64,000 bases of DNA, taken from Maribacter polysiphoniae (GTDB lineage Bacteria > Bacteroidota > Bacteroidia > Flavobacteriales > Flavobacteriaceae). The stretch's first letter is position 1. Each line of letters starts with the position of its first letter. The position numbers and the translations under genes are program-made. Positions 27,364 to 36,932 of this stretch are shown one piece after another. The notes beneath the pieces were generated by a model. The model searched no databases, was not told the origin of the DNA, and was given only the letters and a program-made list of their open reading frames with translations. The stretch covers positions 248,001 to 312,000 of the forward strand of contig NZ_QGGQ01000002.1 in NCBI RefSeq assembly GCF_003148665.1. The letters run 5' to 3'.

Positions 27364-28500
27364 TACAGCCAATCCTGAATTATCGATGATTTCCTTGGCC
27401 AATTCCGCATTGGTTCCCTGTAAACGGACAATTATCGGTACTTTAATGGCATCACCCATATTCTTATATGCGTCAACAACGCCTTGGGCCACTCGGTCAC
27501 AACGAACAATTCCACCGAAGATATTTATCAATATGGCTTTCACCGCGGGATCTTTCAGGATAATACGGAAAGCTTCCTCAACCCTCTTGGCATCTGCGGT
27601 ACCACCTACGTCCAAAAAGTTCGCAGGCTCACCCCCGGCCATTTTAATAAGGTCCATGGTAGCCATGGCCAAACCTGCACCGTTGACCATACAACCAACA
27701 TTACCATCCAAATCAACATAACTCAAACCTACAGACCTTGCCTCAACTTCGATAGGATTCTCCTCCCTTAAATCGCGCATCTCGGCATATTGTTTTCTTC
27801 GATATAAAGCATTGTCATCTATAGAAACCTTTGCATCAACAGCCATGATCTTATCATCCGAAGTCTTTAAGACCGGATTGATCTCGAACATATTCGAGTC
27901 ACTTTCGACGTAGGCCTTGTATAATGAAGTGACAAATTTGGTCATTTCCTTGAACGCTGTACCGGACAAACCTAGATTAAAGGCAATCTTACGGGCTTGA
28001 AAAGGAAGAAGTCCCGTTGCGGGATCAACCTCTTCGGTAAAAATCAAATGTGGTGTCTTATCCGCCACTTCCTCAATATCCATCCCACCTTCCGTAGAAT
28101 ACATTACCATATTACGACCTTTACTTCGGTCTAACAATACGGACATATAGAATTCACTGGTTTCACTAGCACCAGGATAATAAACATCCTCCGCGACCAA
28201 AACTTGGTGGACTTTCTTTCCTGCGGCCGAAGTTTGGGGCGTAACAAGGTTCATTCCAATGATACTATCCGCAATCTCCTCTACCTCCTTAAGGTTCTTC
28301 GCCAGTTTCACCCCACCGCCTTTACCGCGACCACCAGCATGCACCTGTGCCTTAATAACATGCCATCCAGTTCCTGTCTCCGCAGTCAATTGTTTGGCTG
28401 CCGCAACAGCTTCCTTGGGGCTATGTGCCACAATACCACGTTGTATGCGCACACCAAAACTTGCTAAAATCTCTTTTCCTTGATATTCGTGAAGGTTCAT
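27307..28500 (-). CDS. sucC: Succinyl-CoA synthetase (ADP-forming) beta subunit
   Basis: 397 residues, full family length. With SucD it interconverts succinyl-CoA and succinate with ATP formation in the citric acid cycle. ATP-grasp domain at about 1-235 (MNLHEYQGKEILASFGV, AQVHAGGRGKGGGVKLAK, FEINPVL) and CoA-ligase domain after (GLAMATMDLIKMAGGEPANF, INIFGGIVRCDRVAQG). sucD is not adjacent. It stands as a single gene with its own terminator, and the end of the gene is duplicated 7.9 kb away at 19365-19421. Confidence 0.98.
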   Translation of the reverse strand: MNLHEYQGKEILASFGVRIQRGIVAHSPKEAVAAAKQLTAETGTGWHVIKAQVHAGGRGKGGGVKLAKNLKEVEEIADSIIGMNLVTPQTSAAGKKVHQVLVAEDVYYPGASETSEFYMSVLLDRSKGRNMVMYSTEGGMDIEEVADKTPHLIFTEEVDPATGLLPFQARKIAFNLGLSGTAFKEMTKFVTSLYKAYVESDSNMFEINPVLKTSDDKIMAVDAKVSIDDNALYRRKQYAEMRDLREENPIEVEARSVGLSYVDLDGNVGCMVNGAGLAMATMDLIKMAGGEPANFLDVGGTADAKRVEEAFRIILKDPAVKAILINIFGGIVRCDRVAQGVVDAYKNMGDAIKVPIIVRLQGTNAELAKEIIDNSGLAVHSAVQFQEAADKVKEVLG

Positions 28501-28524
28501 ATAAGTTACTTATCAGTTCAGAAA

Positions 28525-28532
28525 CAAAAATA
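28525..28532 (-). promoter_or_regulatory. Possible -7 element for sucC
   Basis: TATTTTTG on the minus strand matches the Bacteroidota TAnnTTTG element 25 bp before the sucC start; no matching TTTG lies at the right distance upstream. A hairpin (CACAGGGGATT with AAATCCTGTG) between the Lon-N-domain gene and this element may end the preceding transcript. Confidence 0.4.
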
Positions 28533-28571
28533 GGAAACGCACAGGATTTACCCTAATGAATCCCCTGTGAT

Positions 28572-29213
28572 TTATTGTAATTTGAAATCCTCAAAATCCA
28601 AAGGGTCGAAATTTTTGAAATCCCCGTTCATTTTAATGGCCCCTTTTGTTCTATCGACCTCTTTCAACACGGCAATGGTTGTCAACAAATGGGTATTGAT
28701 AAACCTTAGCCGTTCACTCTCCCTGGACATTTGCAAAATTTGATATTCTTGCTCATAGGAAAGCCCTATTTTATGTATCAATCTAAAAATATTGAATTTA
28801 TCAACGGTCACGGCCTTAAAAGGGACATCCATAAGATCATAAAGCACCTTTATCTTACCCAAGATCCCAATTTTCATCTCTTCGGTGGCATCTTGGATAT
28901 CCTCCAAAAACTCCACCTCCCCTCCTGCATATAATTTTCCCGGCAGGGTATTTTGAAAGGACAGTACCCGAAAGACCTGACGCCCCACACAAACCACATC
29001 CATCTCGCCCCCATCATACGTGTTCATGATTTCTACCAACTGTACCTCGGTACCATAGGCCATTTGATGATCGATATAGACAGGAATACCAAAGGTAATT
29101 GCCTCTTTACGGCAATCCTTTATCAATTGCTTATACCTCTCCTCGAAAATGTGAAGCGGAACGGTCTCGCCCGGAAAAAAAATTGATTTTAAAGGAAATA
29201 AAGGTAATTGCAT
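28572..29213 (-). CDS. Lon-protease N-terminal-domain (LON substrate-binding) protein
   Basis: 213 residues from ATG at 29213, where the family-typical MQLPLFPLKSIFFPGETVPL begins; the longer frame to 29267 adds residues without similarity. It contains only the LON N domain (HIFEERYKQLIKDC, GTEVQLVEI, VVCVGRQVFRVLSF) and no AAA+ or protease domain. Stand-alone LON-domain proteins are common, and their partner is usually unknown. The C-terminal half is helical. Cytoplasmic. Confidence 0.88.
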   Translation of the reverse strand: MQLPLFPLKSIFFPGETVPLHIFEERYKQLIKDCRKEAITFGIPVYIDHQMAYGTEVQLVEIMNTYDGGEMDVVCVGRQVFRVLSFQNTLPGKLYAGGEVEFLEDIQDATEEMKIGILGKIKVLYDLMDVPFKAVTVDKFNIFRLIHKIGLSYEQEYQILQMSRESERLRFINTHLLTTIAVLKEVDRTKGAIKMNGDFKNFDPLDFEDFKLQ

Positions 29214-29255
29214 GCTTTTCTTTTTGCTAAAAATACAATTCGACCTGCATTGCCA

Positions 29256-29263
29256 CAAATATA
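29256..29263 (-). promoter_or_regulatory. Possible -7 element for the LON-domain gene
   Basis: TATATTTG on the minus strand fits TAnnTTTG about 43 bp before the chosen start at 29213, which supports the shorter frame. The -33 box is not clear. Confidence 0.4.
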
Positions 29264-29328
29264 ACACAGCAGTATAATTGTTATATTTACAACATAATGT
29301 TTTATTTATAAAGCAAACGTTGGTTTTC

Positions 29329-29359
29329 TTGCCTAAACCGAAATAGTATCCTAGTTTTG
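29329..29359 (+). promoter_or_regulatory. Promoter of the lysA-like gene
   Basis: TTG (29329-29331), 20 nt, then TAGTTTTG (29352-29359): a good Bacteroidota housekeeping promoter, 22 bp before the ATG at 29382. Confidence 0.65.
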
Positions 29360-29381
29360 TCTAAAATCAATAAGGAATACA

Positions 29382-30623
29382 ATGAAGAATGCTGATTTAT
29401 TGAAAATCGCTAAAACATATGGCAATCCGGTCTATGTATATGATTCAGAAAAAATCATTTCCCAATTCAACAGATTGACGAATGCCTTTAAGGGTGTTAA
29501 GCGACTGCGATTGAATTATGCCGCCAAGGCCCTATCCAATATATCCATATTACGCTTAATGAACAGTCTAGGCAGTGGCCTGGATACGGTATCCATTCAA
29601 GAGGTTCAACTCGGATTGATGGCTGGTTTTAAACCCGAATCGATCATATACACCCCTAACGGGGTTTCTTTGGAAGAGATTGAGGAAGCCGCTAAATTAG
29701 GGGTGCAGATAAATATCGACAATTTATCGGTGCTTGAGCAATTTGGCAGTAAGCATCCTGACATTCCGGTGTGTATCCGTATAAATCCGCATGTCATGGC
29801 GGGTGGCAATTCGAATATATCGGTAGGGCATATCGATTCAAAATTCGGAATCAGTATTCATCAAATTCCACATTTACTACGCATTGTTGAATTGACACAA
29901 ATGAATATCAACGGTATACATATGCATACCGGTAGTGATATCTTGGATATCGATGTTTTTCTATACGCATCCGAAATCCTATTTGAGACAGCGAAAAACT
30001 TCAAGAATCTAGATTTCATCGATTTTGGAAGTGGGTTTAAAGTCCCTTATAAAGAAGGGGATATTGAGACGAATGTTGAGGAATTGGGTAAAAAGCTAAC
30101 GGATAGGTTCAATACATTCTGCAAGGAATATGGTAAAGAATTGACGTTGGCATTCGAACCTGGCAAGTTCTTGGTCAGTGAAGCCGGCTACTTTTTGGCC
30201 AAAGTCAATGTCGTAAAACAAACCACATCCACTGTTTTTGCCAGTGTGGATTCTGGATTCAACCATCTGATTCGACCTATGTTATACGGTGCCAACCATA
30301 CGATTGAAAACATTTCGAATCCGCAAGGCCGGGAACGCTACTATTCCGTCGTGGGTTACATCTGTGAAACCGATACTTTCGGAAACAACCGCAGGATCAA
30401 TGAAATCTCGGAAGGTGATATCCTTTGCTTTAAAAATGCCGGAGCCTATTGTTTTACAATGGCCAGTAACTATAACTCAAGATTTCGCCCACCTGAGGTA
30501 CTATGGCACAACGGAAAGGCCATTTTGATCCGTGAACGCGAATCGTTTGACGACCTGGTCAGGAACCAAGTGGACGTAAAGGACCTCTTTACCACAGCAA
30601 AAGAGGAAATAGCCGTAAAATAA
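29382..30623 (+). CDS. lysA: Diaminopimelate decarboxylase
   Basis: 413 residues, fold type III PLP enzyme that converts meso-diaminopimelate to lysine and CO2. PLP Lys49 lies in LNYAAKALSN; other marks are IRINPHVMAGGNSNISVGHI, HMHTGSDI, the glycine loop DFGSGFKVPY, AFEPGKFLVSEAGYF, and the catalytic CETDTFG near the C-terminus. Family relatives (ornithine, arginine or carboxynorspermidine decarboxylases) are less likely from the CETDTFG and GAYCFTMASNYNSR motifs. It is a single gene with a good promoter. Confidence 0.93.
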   Translation: MKNADLLKIAKTYGNPVYVYDSEKIISQFNRLTNAFKGVKRLRLNYAAKALSNISILRLMNSLGSGLDTVSIQEVQLGLMAGFKPESIIYTPNGVSLEEIEEAAKLGVQINIDNLSVLEQFGSKHPDIPVCIRINPHVMAGGNSNISVGHIDSKFGISIHQIPHLLRIVELTQMNINGIHMHTGSDILDIDVFLYASEILFETAKNFKNLDFIDFGSGFKVPYKEGDIETNVEELGKKLTDRFNTFCKEYGKELTLAFEPGKFLVSEAGYFLAKVNVVKQTTSTVFASVDSGFNHLIRPMLYGANHTIENISNPQGRERYYSVVGYICETDTFGNNRRINEISEGDILCFKNAGAYCFTMASNYNSRFRPPEVLWHNGKAILIRERESFDDLVRNQVDVKDLFTTAKEEIAVK

Positions 30624-30684
30624 AGGTGGAAAATAATCGTTAGTTTTGTACCTATAGTTCGACTAAATCGCAAAACTACTTGTA

Positions 30685-31218
30685 ATGAAACTACGAATGA
30701 CACCTTTATATAAATTTACGCTCTTCCTTTGCCTGGGATTATTCTCCCTGCTTGGGAATGCCCAAGATGTTGAATGGATGAGCTGGGACCAAGCCGTGGA
30801 ACGTGCACAGACCGATAAAAATCCGAAGAAAATATTTATCGATGTTTACACCGATTGGTGTGGATGGTGTAAGAAAATGGACAAGGACACCTTTCAACAT
30901 CCCGATGTAGCGGCTTATATGGCCGATAATTTCTATATGGTCAAAATGGATGGCGAAGGTAAGGACCCCATAGAGTTTAAAGGACAGACCTATAATTTCG
31001 TCCCTTCAGGAAGAAAGGGGTACCACGAGTTTGCGGCCGCATTGATGCAAGGTCGTATGAGTTACCCGACAACGATTTTCCTTGATGAGAAAATGAATAT
31101 GCTCTCCCCTGTTCCCGGATATCAGAAACCGGAACCTTTTTTGAACATAGCACGTTATTTTGGGGATAATATTTATTTGGAAAAAGATTGGCAAACCTAT
31201 AGTGGCCAAAGCAAATAG
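30685..31218 (+). CDS. Exported thioredoxin-fold protein
   Basis: 177 residues with a signal peptide ending near GNAQ (residue 27); ATG at 30685 or 30697 both fit. The redox motif WCGWC at 58-62 sits in FIDVYTDWCGWCKKMDKDTF, as in the DUF255/SoxW-like thioredoxin group, and the cis-proline region is SYPTTIFLDE. Probably periplasmic reduction of disulfides or a thiol-dependent partner. It runs to a strong terminator facing guaB. Confidence 0.88.
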   Translation: MKLRMTPLYKFTLFLCLGLFSLLGNAQDVEWMSWDQAVERAQTDKNPKKIFIDVYTDWCGWCKKMDKDTFQHPDVAAYMADNFYMVKMDGEGKDPIEFKGQTYNFVPSGRKGYHEFAAALMQGRMSYPTTIFLDEKMNMLSPVPGYQKPEPFLNIARYFGDNIYLEKDWQTYSGQSK

Positions 31219-31233
31219 TAATTGGTTTACACC

Positions 31234-31269
31234 AAAAAAAAGAGCTGTTTTAAACAGCTCTTTTTTTTT
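31234..31269. terminator. Bidirectional terminator between thioredoxin gene and guaB
   Basis: AGAGCTGTTT-TA-AAACAGCTCT with eight A before and nine T after: a textbook intrinsic terminator in both directions. Confidence 0.9.
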
Positions 31270-31293
31270 GTTCCGATAATCCCTTATAATCAT

Positions 31294-32766
31294 CTATCGA
31301 CTATAATTGGGGGATTCCTTTGTAATGGTTACATCATGTGGGTGACTTTCGTTAATTCCACTAGCCGTTATCTTGACAAATCTTCCATTATCCTTTAAGG
31401 CTTCAATATCCTTTGCACCACAATACCCCATACCTGCACGAAGACCTCCTACAAACTGGTGGATACTTTCATATAGCTCCCCTTTGTAAGGTACCCGTCC
31501 AACGATGCCTTCTGGTACTAATTTTTTAATATCATCCTCTACATCCTGGAAGTAACGATCTTTAGAACCTTTTTTCATAGCTTCCACAGAACCCATACCC
31601 CGATAGGATTTAAACTTTCTTCCTTCATAAATAATGGTTTCCCCTGGAGATTCCTTGGTACCGGCCAACAAAGACCCTAACATCACCGTATCGGCCCCTG
31701 CAGCAATCGCTTTAGGGATATCCCCAGTATAACGGATACCACCATCTGCGATAACAGGAACACCACTACCCTTAATGGCCGCAGCAACTTCAAGTACGGC
31801 AGAAAATTGAGGGAAACCGACTCCTGCAACCACCCTTGTGGTACAGATAGAACCCGGTCCTATACCTACCTTTACCGCATCGGCACCTGCTTCAACCAAA
31901 TACTTGGCAGCTTCACCTGTGGCGATATTACCTACGATGACCTCCAATTGTGGAAACCTCTTTTTCACTTCCTTAAGTACAGTGACAACCCCTTTGGTAT
32001 GACCATGGGCCGTATCAATGACAACGGCATCAACACCCGCACTGACCAATGCTTCGGCCCGATCGACGGCATCTTCGGTAACCCCTAAAGCGGCAGCAAC
32101 CCGAAGTCGACCATATTGATCCTTATTGGCACTGGGTTTTTGCGTCAGTTTCGTAATGTCACGAAAAGTAATAAGGCCGATCAATTTATTGTCCGGACCT
32201 ACGACAGGAAGTTTTTCTATTTTCCTTTCTTGCAGGATATCCTCAGCCTGTTCCAATGAAGTTCCTTCCCCAACGGTTACCAGATTTTTCGAAGTCATTA
32301 CCTCGGCAATCGGTCTTTCATTGTTCTTTTCAAACCGAAGGTCCCGATTCGTAACAATACCGATCAGTTTACCTTCGTCATCAATGATCGGGATACCACC
32401 TATACTGAATTCCTTCATATTGGCTTTGGCATCCTTCACCAAGGCTGTGGAAGGTAAGGTCACCGGATCTAGGATCATGCCACTTTCGGCACGTTTCACC
32501 TTACGGACTTTCATTGCCTGCTGTTCAATGGTCATGTTTTTATGCAAAACGCCAATACCTCCTTCTTGGGCAATGGCAATGGCCATTCTGGATTCGGTAA
32601 CGGTATCCATAGCAGCGGAAACTATGGGCACATTGATTGTAATATTCCGTGTGAATTTTGATTTGATACTTACCTCTCTGGGCAGTACTTCTGAAAATGC
32701 AGGTACAAGTAAAACGTCATCATACGTTAAACCTTCCCCGAGAATTTTGTTTTGGTGAGCTTCCAT
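31294..32766 (-). CDS. guaB: Inosine-5'-monophosphate dehydrogenase
   Basis: 490 residues. Oxidises IMP to XMP with NAD, the committed step of GMP synthesis. The (beta/alpha)8 barrel is interrupted by a pair of CBS domains (about 95-210). Catalytic Cys308 lies in [17 protein letters not shown], the NAD site in DTAHGHT (251-257), and the mobile flap in [13 protein letters not shown]. Cytoplasmic. It is a single gene between terminators, with guaA not nearby. Confidence 0.98.
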   Translation of the reverse strand: MEAHQNKILGEGLTYDDVLLVPAFSEVLPREVSIKSKFTRNITINVPIVSAAMDTVTESRMAIAIAQEGGIGVLHKNMTIEQQAMKVRKVKRAESGMILDPVTLPSTALVKDAKANMKEFSIGGIPIIDDEGKLIGIVTNRDLRFEKNNERPIAEVMTSKNLVTVGEGTSLEQAEDILQERKIEKLPVVGPDNKLIGLITFRDITKLTQKPSANKDQYGRLRVAAALGVTEDAVDRAEALVSAGVDAVVIDTAHGHTKGVVTVLKEVKKRFPQLEVIVGNIATGEAAKYLVEAGADAVKVGIGPGSICTTRVVAGVGFPQFSAVLEVAAAIKGSGVPVIADGGIRYTGDIPKAIAAGADTVMLGSLLAGTKESPGETIIYEGRKFKSYRGMGSVEAMKKGSKDRYFQDVEDDIKKLVPEGIVGRVPYKGELYESIHQFVGGLRAGMGYCGAKDIEALKDNGRFVKITASGINESHPHDVTITKESPNYSR

Positions 32767-32788
32767 GCAATTAAGGATTAATTGCGTG

Positions 32789-32796
32789 CAAATGTA
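32789..32796 (-). promoter_or_regulatory. Possible -7 element for guaB
   Basis: TACATTTG on the minus strand lies 23 bp before the guaB start; the -33 region (GTTTCC) is a poor match to TTTG. Confidence 0.4.
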
Positions 32797-32831
32797 CTAC
32801 TTTTTAACCTATTTTTCGGAAACAGTACCAT

Positions 32832-33332
32832 TTAATGCACTGGAGCCGACTTTTGGGTAAGCTTATAGAGAACAACAAACGAGGAAACCACAAAGGTCAA
32901 TGTCATTAGCATCCCTGAAAAAATAACAACATACTTCATCCAAACAACTCCGTTCCACAAAAAATAGATACCCCCGAACGTAAGTATAACGGACAAAAAG
33001 GGCTCAACGGTTAAAAATAATTTCAACCTTTTGGAAATGTCGGTCATCCATACCAAAATACCCAAAAGGAAGAATATCATGGACATTGAAAGAATATGGG
33101 TATGAACGATGGTCAACATTTCCCGATCACTTTTTTTGAATTTCATCACCTCCGCATCCTCATCATCCTCATTGCCCAAATAATTTTCTTCGATTCCCTT
33201 TGAAGAAGCCGAACTGGTTTCATTCACAAACAACAACCCTGTATAAAAGCCAATAGAAAGTACTACCACAAAAGAGGCTACGAAAATCCTGATTTCCTTA
33301 GGCAAGGTCGATATAGCACCATTGAACTCCAT
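32832..33332 (-). CDS. Four-helix membrane protein next to an FMN-binding protein
   Basis: 166 residues with four hydrophobic segments (about 14-34, 77-95, 108-125 and 132-155). A charged loop (about 36-68) lies between the first and second segments. A conserved-looking VHTHILSMS precedes helix 2, and HTH histidines at a membrane edge could bind heme or metal. The start codon overlaps the stop of the FMN-binding gene (TAATG), so the two are translationally coupled. The protein probably serves in membrane electron transfer with that partner; this is inference. Confidence 0.7.
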   Translation of the reverse strand: MEFNGAISTLPKEIRIFVASFVVVLSIGFYTGLLFVNETSSASSKGIEENYLGNEDDEDAEVMKFKKSDREMLTIVHTHILSMSMIFFLLGILVWMTDISKRLKLFLTVEPFLSVILTFGGIYFLWNGVVWMKYVVIFSGMLMTLTFVVSSFVVLYKLTQKSAPVH

Positions 33333-33868
33333 TACAGAACATTGTTTTCTTTCAAAATGGTCATCGACTGTAGAATTTCATCTATGGCAGAGGTCATGGA
33401 TCTTACTGAAATCGTTGCTCCTGCTATACCATCAATATTATTTTCATGATCCACACGGTCACCAATCGTTTTTCCAATAAATTGTTTCAGCCAGCGCTTA
33501 CTACCGATCTCGCCCCCATATTCTTCCCTATAGGCCAACACCTTGGCGTGTACAATCGATAAATCCCCATTAAAAACCACCATATAATCGAACTGGGCCG
33601 TCTTGCTAGGAGCCTTATCTATAAAAACATATCCAAAATCAGTAGTACCTTTGGAAACCTTGAAAAAATTATCCCTATTGATTTCCTTGGGCAATTTTGA
33701 ATTCAATTCCGCAGGAACGTTTATCGCATTCAACTGAATACCGGTCTCAGTAAAAACCTTTTCAAGTTCCTTATGTACTTTCTTCTCTATATTTTTAGGC
33801 AACCCATAACCCATCAATAATAAACAAGTTACAATTGCTAATCCAAAAAATAGACTTGACTTCCGCAT
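33332..33868 (-). CDS. FMN-binding (FMN_bind) membrane-anchored protein
   Basis: 178 residues with one N-terminal hydrophobic anchor (7-22) and a periplasmic FMN_bind domain. The flavinylation-type motif is DGIAGATISVRS at 146-157, where Thr152 would carry covalent FMN attached by ApbE (established for this family); the position before GAT is Ala where Ser, Thr or Cys is common. Such domains relay electrons outside the cytoplasm (RnfG, NqrC, and stand-alone redox modules). It sits between a porin gene (75 nt upstream) and the four-helix membrane protein. Confidence 0.88.
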   Translation of the reverse strand: MRKSSLFFGLAIVTCLLLMGYGLPKNIEKKVHKELEKVFTETGIQLNAINVPAELNSKLPKEINRDNFFKVSKGTTDFGYVFIDKAPSKTAQFDYMVVFNGDLSIVHAKVLAYREEYGGEIGSKRWLKQFIGKTIGDRVDHENNIDGIAGATISVRSMTSAIDEILQSMTILKENNVL

Positions 33869-33943
33869 ACGGTAAAAATATCAATTTAGAATGAATCTCA
33901 ATAGTAATATGGTTTTATTTTTCGAATTGCACCTTGTATATCA

Positions 33944-35122
33944 CTAGAACCAAACGCCAATTCCAAAATTCAACGTATTTTGAAGATCACTATTATCGGC
34001 AGCATTACTTCGGAATTGATAATCCCCTTTCAAAACTACACCGGGAGCAATATGATAGGTTAATCCCGTAGTGACATCCGTACGGTCGTATGTCTCATTC
34101 TCTACCAAAGTACCTGCTGTAGAAGCATGGGTATCGTACATTTCATAGCGGACAAAAGCAAACAATTTTTGTTCGTTTTGAATAGGCAATACATTGAAGG
34201 CTCCTTCTACATACCAACCCTGTAGGGCACTTCCTAGATCAGAACCGGTCAAAGCATTGTATTTCTCAGTGTCCGATAAGGATGCATGGATAAATTGACC
34301 ACGTGCCGTAAACCGATTGTACGCATAACGTGCATCGAGTCCAAACATCGAAATTCCAATATTCGCCCCTTCGACCGTTTCAATATCATCCTCTGCCTGT
34401 GTTTTTCCAAAATAGGCAGAAAGACCTACACGCAATCCCGGTATACCATAATAATCGAATTTTGTTGAAAGTGTTGGACTATCGATTGTGGATTTTATCC
34501 CTTTTTGACGTCCCCCACGCAAACCGTTGGACCCCTTCAACACCCCAGATATACCACCTTCGCCATCGGAAAGGGTAGATTTGAAACCATTGAACAAATA
34601 AGCCTGGTAACCCAATGAAATATTATTGAAACGACCACTGACACCAACCCCTAATTCTCGCCATGTCGTAGGCACAATGACATTATCCATGGCGGGCCTT
34701 TCCGTTCCATTGAAGGTAGTAGGCTCATGAAACTCATTAACAATACCCATTGGCACCAACATAAGTCCACCCCTTAGGTTAACATTATTGGCCACATTAT
34801 AATTTACAAAGGCCTGCTCAACAAATACCTCCTCTACATGCTCCAATTCTATTTCCGTTACAAACTGGGTTTTGTCATTAAATCGATATCCCATAAGCAA
34901 AACCAGTCTTTGCACATCCAATTCCCCGTTGTCACCTTCCGGTTGGTTATACAACATTTCGCCATAAGCCCCCATGGTAACAGCAGAGCCATAATTTCCG
35001 GACAATAAACGCTGTGCGGCGTTCAATTGCTTTTGGGGATTTAAGGTTATCGAATCGGTTTTGGTCTGCGCAGATAAAAATACCGTAAAAAGTACCGCTA
35101 ATAATAGAATAGGCTTTCTCAT
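33944..35122 (-). CDS. Phosphate-selective-porin-like (OprO/OprP type) outer-membrane protein
   Basis: 392 residues from ATG at 35122, which begins the signal peptide (MRKPILLLAVLFTVFLSAQ); an ATG nine codons upstream is also in frame. The barrel shows alternating strands (FVTEIELEHVEEVFVEQAFV, NLRGGLMLVPMGIVNE, LKGDYQFRS) and ends in the outer-membrane signature LNFGIGVWF with terminal Phe. It has a strong promoter. The first gene of the porin, FMN-binding and membrane-protein set; the solute is unknown. Confidence 0.85.
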   Translation of the reverse strand: MRKPILLLAVLFTVFLSAQTKTDSITLNPQKQLNAAQRLLSGNYGSAVTMGAYGEMLYNQPEGDNGELDVQRLVLLMGYRFNDKTQFVTEIELEHVEEVFVEQAFVNYNVANNVNLRGGLMLVPMGIVNEFHEPTTFNGTERPAMDNVIVPTTWRELGVGVSGRFNNISLGYQAYLFNGFKSTLSDGEGGISGVLKGSNGLRGGRQKGIKSTIDSPTLSTKFDYYGIPGLRVGLSAYFGKTQAEDDIETVEGANIGISMFGLDARYAYNRFTARGQFIHASLSDTEKYNALTGSDLGSALQGWYVEGAFNVLPIQNEQKLFAFVRYEMYDTHASTAGTLVENETYDRTDVTTGLTYHIAPGVVLKGDYQFRSNAADNSDLQNTLNFGIGVWF

Positions 35123-35175
35123 GGTTTGGTTGTTATTATTTAGACTCATTAAGAATAATATCGGAATTAAAAGCG

Positions 35176-35206
35176 CAAAGATAATCGCTGAATTAAATTT
35201 TGCAAA
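35176..35206 (-). promoter_or_regulatory. Promoter of the porin gene cluster
   Basis: On the minus strand TTTG (35203-35206), 19 nt, then TATCTTTG (35176-35183): the best match in the window to the Bacteroidota sigma-ABfr consensus. It lies 53 bp before the ATG at 35122. Confidence 0.7.
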
Positions 35207-35282
35207 TTTTATTTAAACCAATTCTAAATAATAAAGTAAAACAAGATCATCGTTCTTGAACAATCACCCATAAATAAGTATT

Positions 35283-36149
35283 TCAGTGGTATTGGGAGAA
35301 AAGCTCGGAAGCTTTATTATAGGCTGCCTCAAAAGTCATCCAATGTACATTGGTATCGACTTTTTCCGCCGTAAAAAAGGAAAGCATTTTTTCGGTAGGC
35401 ATATTACCGGTTAGTTCATCCTTGGCCATAGGACAGCCACCAAAACCTTGTATGGCCCCATCGAATCTTCTACAGCCAGACCTAAACGCCGCTTCTACCT
35501 TTTCGTGCCACCTAGCAGGTGTTGTATGTAAATGGGCACCAAATTCAATCTCTTGATATTTGGGAATCAAATTGGAAAATAGATATTCGATATTCCCAGG
35601 GGTCGAGGTACCGACGGTATCGGACAACGACAGAATACGAGCGCCCATTTCCGCCAATCTTTCCGTCCACTCCCCCACAATATCAACGTTCCATGGATCC
35701 CCATAGGGATTTCCGAAGCCCATGGATATATACGTCACTACCTGTTTGTTGTTCGCCTCCGCTATTTGTAGAATTTCCCTTAAGGTCTCTACCGATTGGG
35801 CAATGGTCTTATGGGTATTACGCATTTGAAAGTTCTCCGATATCGAAAACGGATATCCCAAATAAGAGATTTCATCGTGTTCCACGGCTGCCTGAGCCCC
35901 CCTTACATTGGCAACGATAGACAATAATTTACTAGTGGTACGGGATAGATCCAACATTGCCAAAACTTCTGCCGTATCGGCCATTTGAGGTATGGCCTTT
36001 GGCGACACGAAACTTCCAAAATCCAGGGTATCAAAACCACATCCGAGTAAGGACTGGATGTACTTTGCCTTTTGTTCGGTAGGAATGAAGTCCTTAATGC
36101 CTTGCATGGCATCCCTCGGACATTCTATTATTTTTACCTTATCGGTCAT
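35283..36149 (-). CDS. Hydroxymethylglutaryl-CoA lyase
   Basis: 288 residues. HMG-CoA lyase splits HMG-CoA to acetoacetate and acetyl-CoA, the last step of leucine breakdown. TIM-barrel marks: IIECPRDAMQGIKDFIPT at the N-terminus (with Arg-Asp catalytic pair), LSLSDTVGTSTPG, the metal-binding HLHTTP, and the active-site GFGGCPMAKDELTGNMPTE whose Cys is the catalytic loop residue. Other leucine genes are not adjacent. The close relative (R)-citramalate/HMG-like aldolase group is excluded by the GGCPMA motif. Confidence 0.92.
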   Translation of the reverse strand: MTDKVKIIECPRDAMQGIKDFIPTEQKAKYIQSLLGCGFDTLDFGSFVSPKAIPQMADTAEVLAMLDLSRTTSKLLSIVANVRGAQAAVEHDEISYLGYPFSISENFQMRNTHKTIAQSVETLREILQIAEANNKQVVTYISMGFGNPYGDPWNVDIVGEWTERLAEMGARILSLSDTVGTSTPGNIEYLFSNLIPKYQEIEFGAHLHTTPARWHEKVEAAFRSGCRRFDGAIQGFGGCPMAKDELTGNMPTEKMLSFFTAEKVDTNVHWMTFEAAYNKASELFSQYH

Positions 36150-36182
36150 TTTATCGGCATTCAGCGCTTCCCAAAATTACTA

Positions 36183-36815
36183 TTATTTATTTGATAATAA
36201 TATAAACAGTCCTATCCCGATAAATACAACAACCTGAAGCCATTTAAGCACAAAACCAAGGCTGGAATGTCCTGTTATATATTTTGAAATAGCGCCAGAG
36301 AGTACGGCAATAAAGCTAAAGATTACGAATGCGACCAACATAAATATCAAGCCCAACACATAAAACTGGACAACGGTACTTAGAGTATCACTAAAAAGAA
36401 AACCAGGAAAAAAGGCCAAATAAAAAATGGCCACTTTGGGATTCAGAACGTTCATCAGGAAGCCCTGTTTAAACAACTTAAAGAATCCGTTTTTAGGAAG
36501 TTCGACACTGGCCAATTGCAATTGTGCATCACTTTTAAAAACCCTATACGCCAAATAAAATAGATATAGTGCCCCAAAGAGTTTTATAAGAAAGAAAACA
36601 AGGTCACTTTCCTTTATTACGGCCGAGACCCCAAAGGCCAAAAGGGATGTATGCACCAAACAGCCAGAAACCAAACCTGCTGCCGTGGCCATGCCATATT
36701 TTTTACCATTTACGATGCTCTGCATCAAAACATAGATGACATCGGGACCAGGTGCTATCGCCAATGCGGCGGAAGCTATAATAAAAGTTGAAAGGATATC
36801 GTAATTCAATGGCAT
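36183..36815 (-). CDS. LysE family amino-acid/metabolite exporter
   Basis: 210 residues with six hydrophobic helices. The family start AIAPGPDVIYVLMQSI and GMATAAGLVSGCLVHTSLLAFG motif are clear. LysE/RhtB proteins export amino acids or related compounds driven by proton motive force. It is 33 bp downstream of nothing on its own strand except the HMG-CoA lyase gene that follows; co-transcription is possible. Confidence 0.9.
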   Translation of the reverse strand: MPLNYDILSTFIIASAALAIAPGPDVIYVLMQSIVNGKKYGMATAAGLVSGCLVHTSLLAFGVSAVIKESDLVFFLIKLFGALYLFYLAYRVFKSDAQLQLASVELPKNGFFKLFKQGFLMNVLNPKVAIFYLAFFPGFLFSDTLSTVVQFYVLGLIFMLVAFVIFSFIAVLSGAISKYITGHSSLGFVLKWLQVVVFIGIGLFILLSNK

Positions 36816-36932
36816 GAAGAATTAGGACTGAAAAATACAAATTGTACCATAGAAAAAGATTCCCAGTAAAAATAACATCGTATTTGGTTTCCTTTAGTTT
36901 AGCCTTAGACCGAAATTCGTTGTACTGTCCTC

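Noticed and set aside
32126-32758. 210-codon open frame antisense to guaB
   Set aside because: guaB is complete and certain on the other strand; the antisense frame reflects its codon usage and has no recognisable domain.
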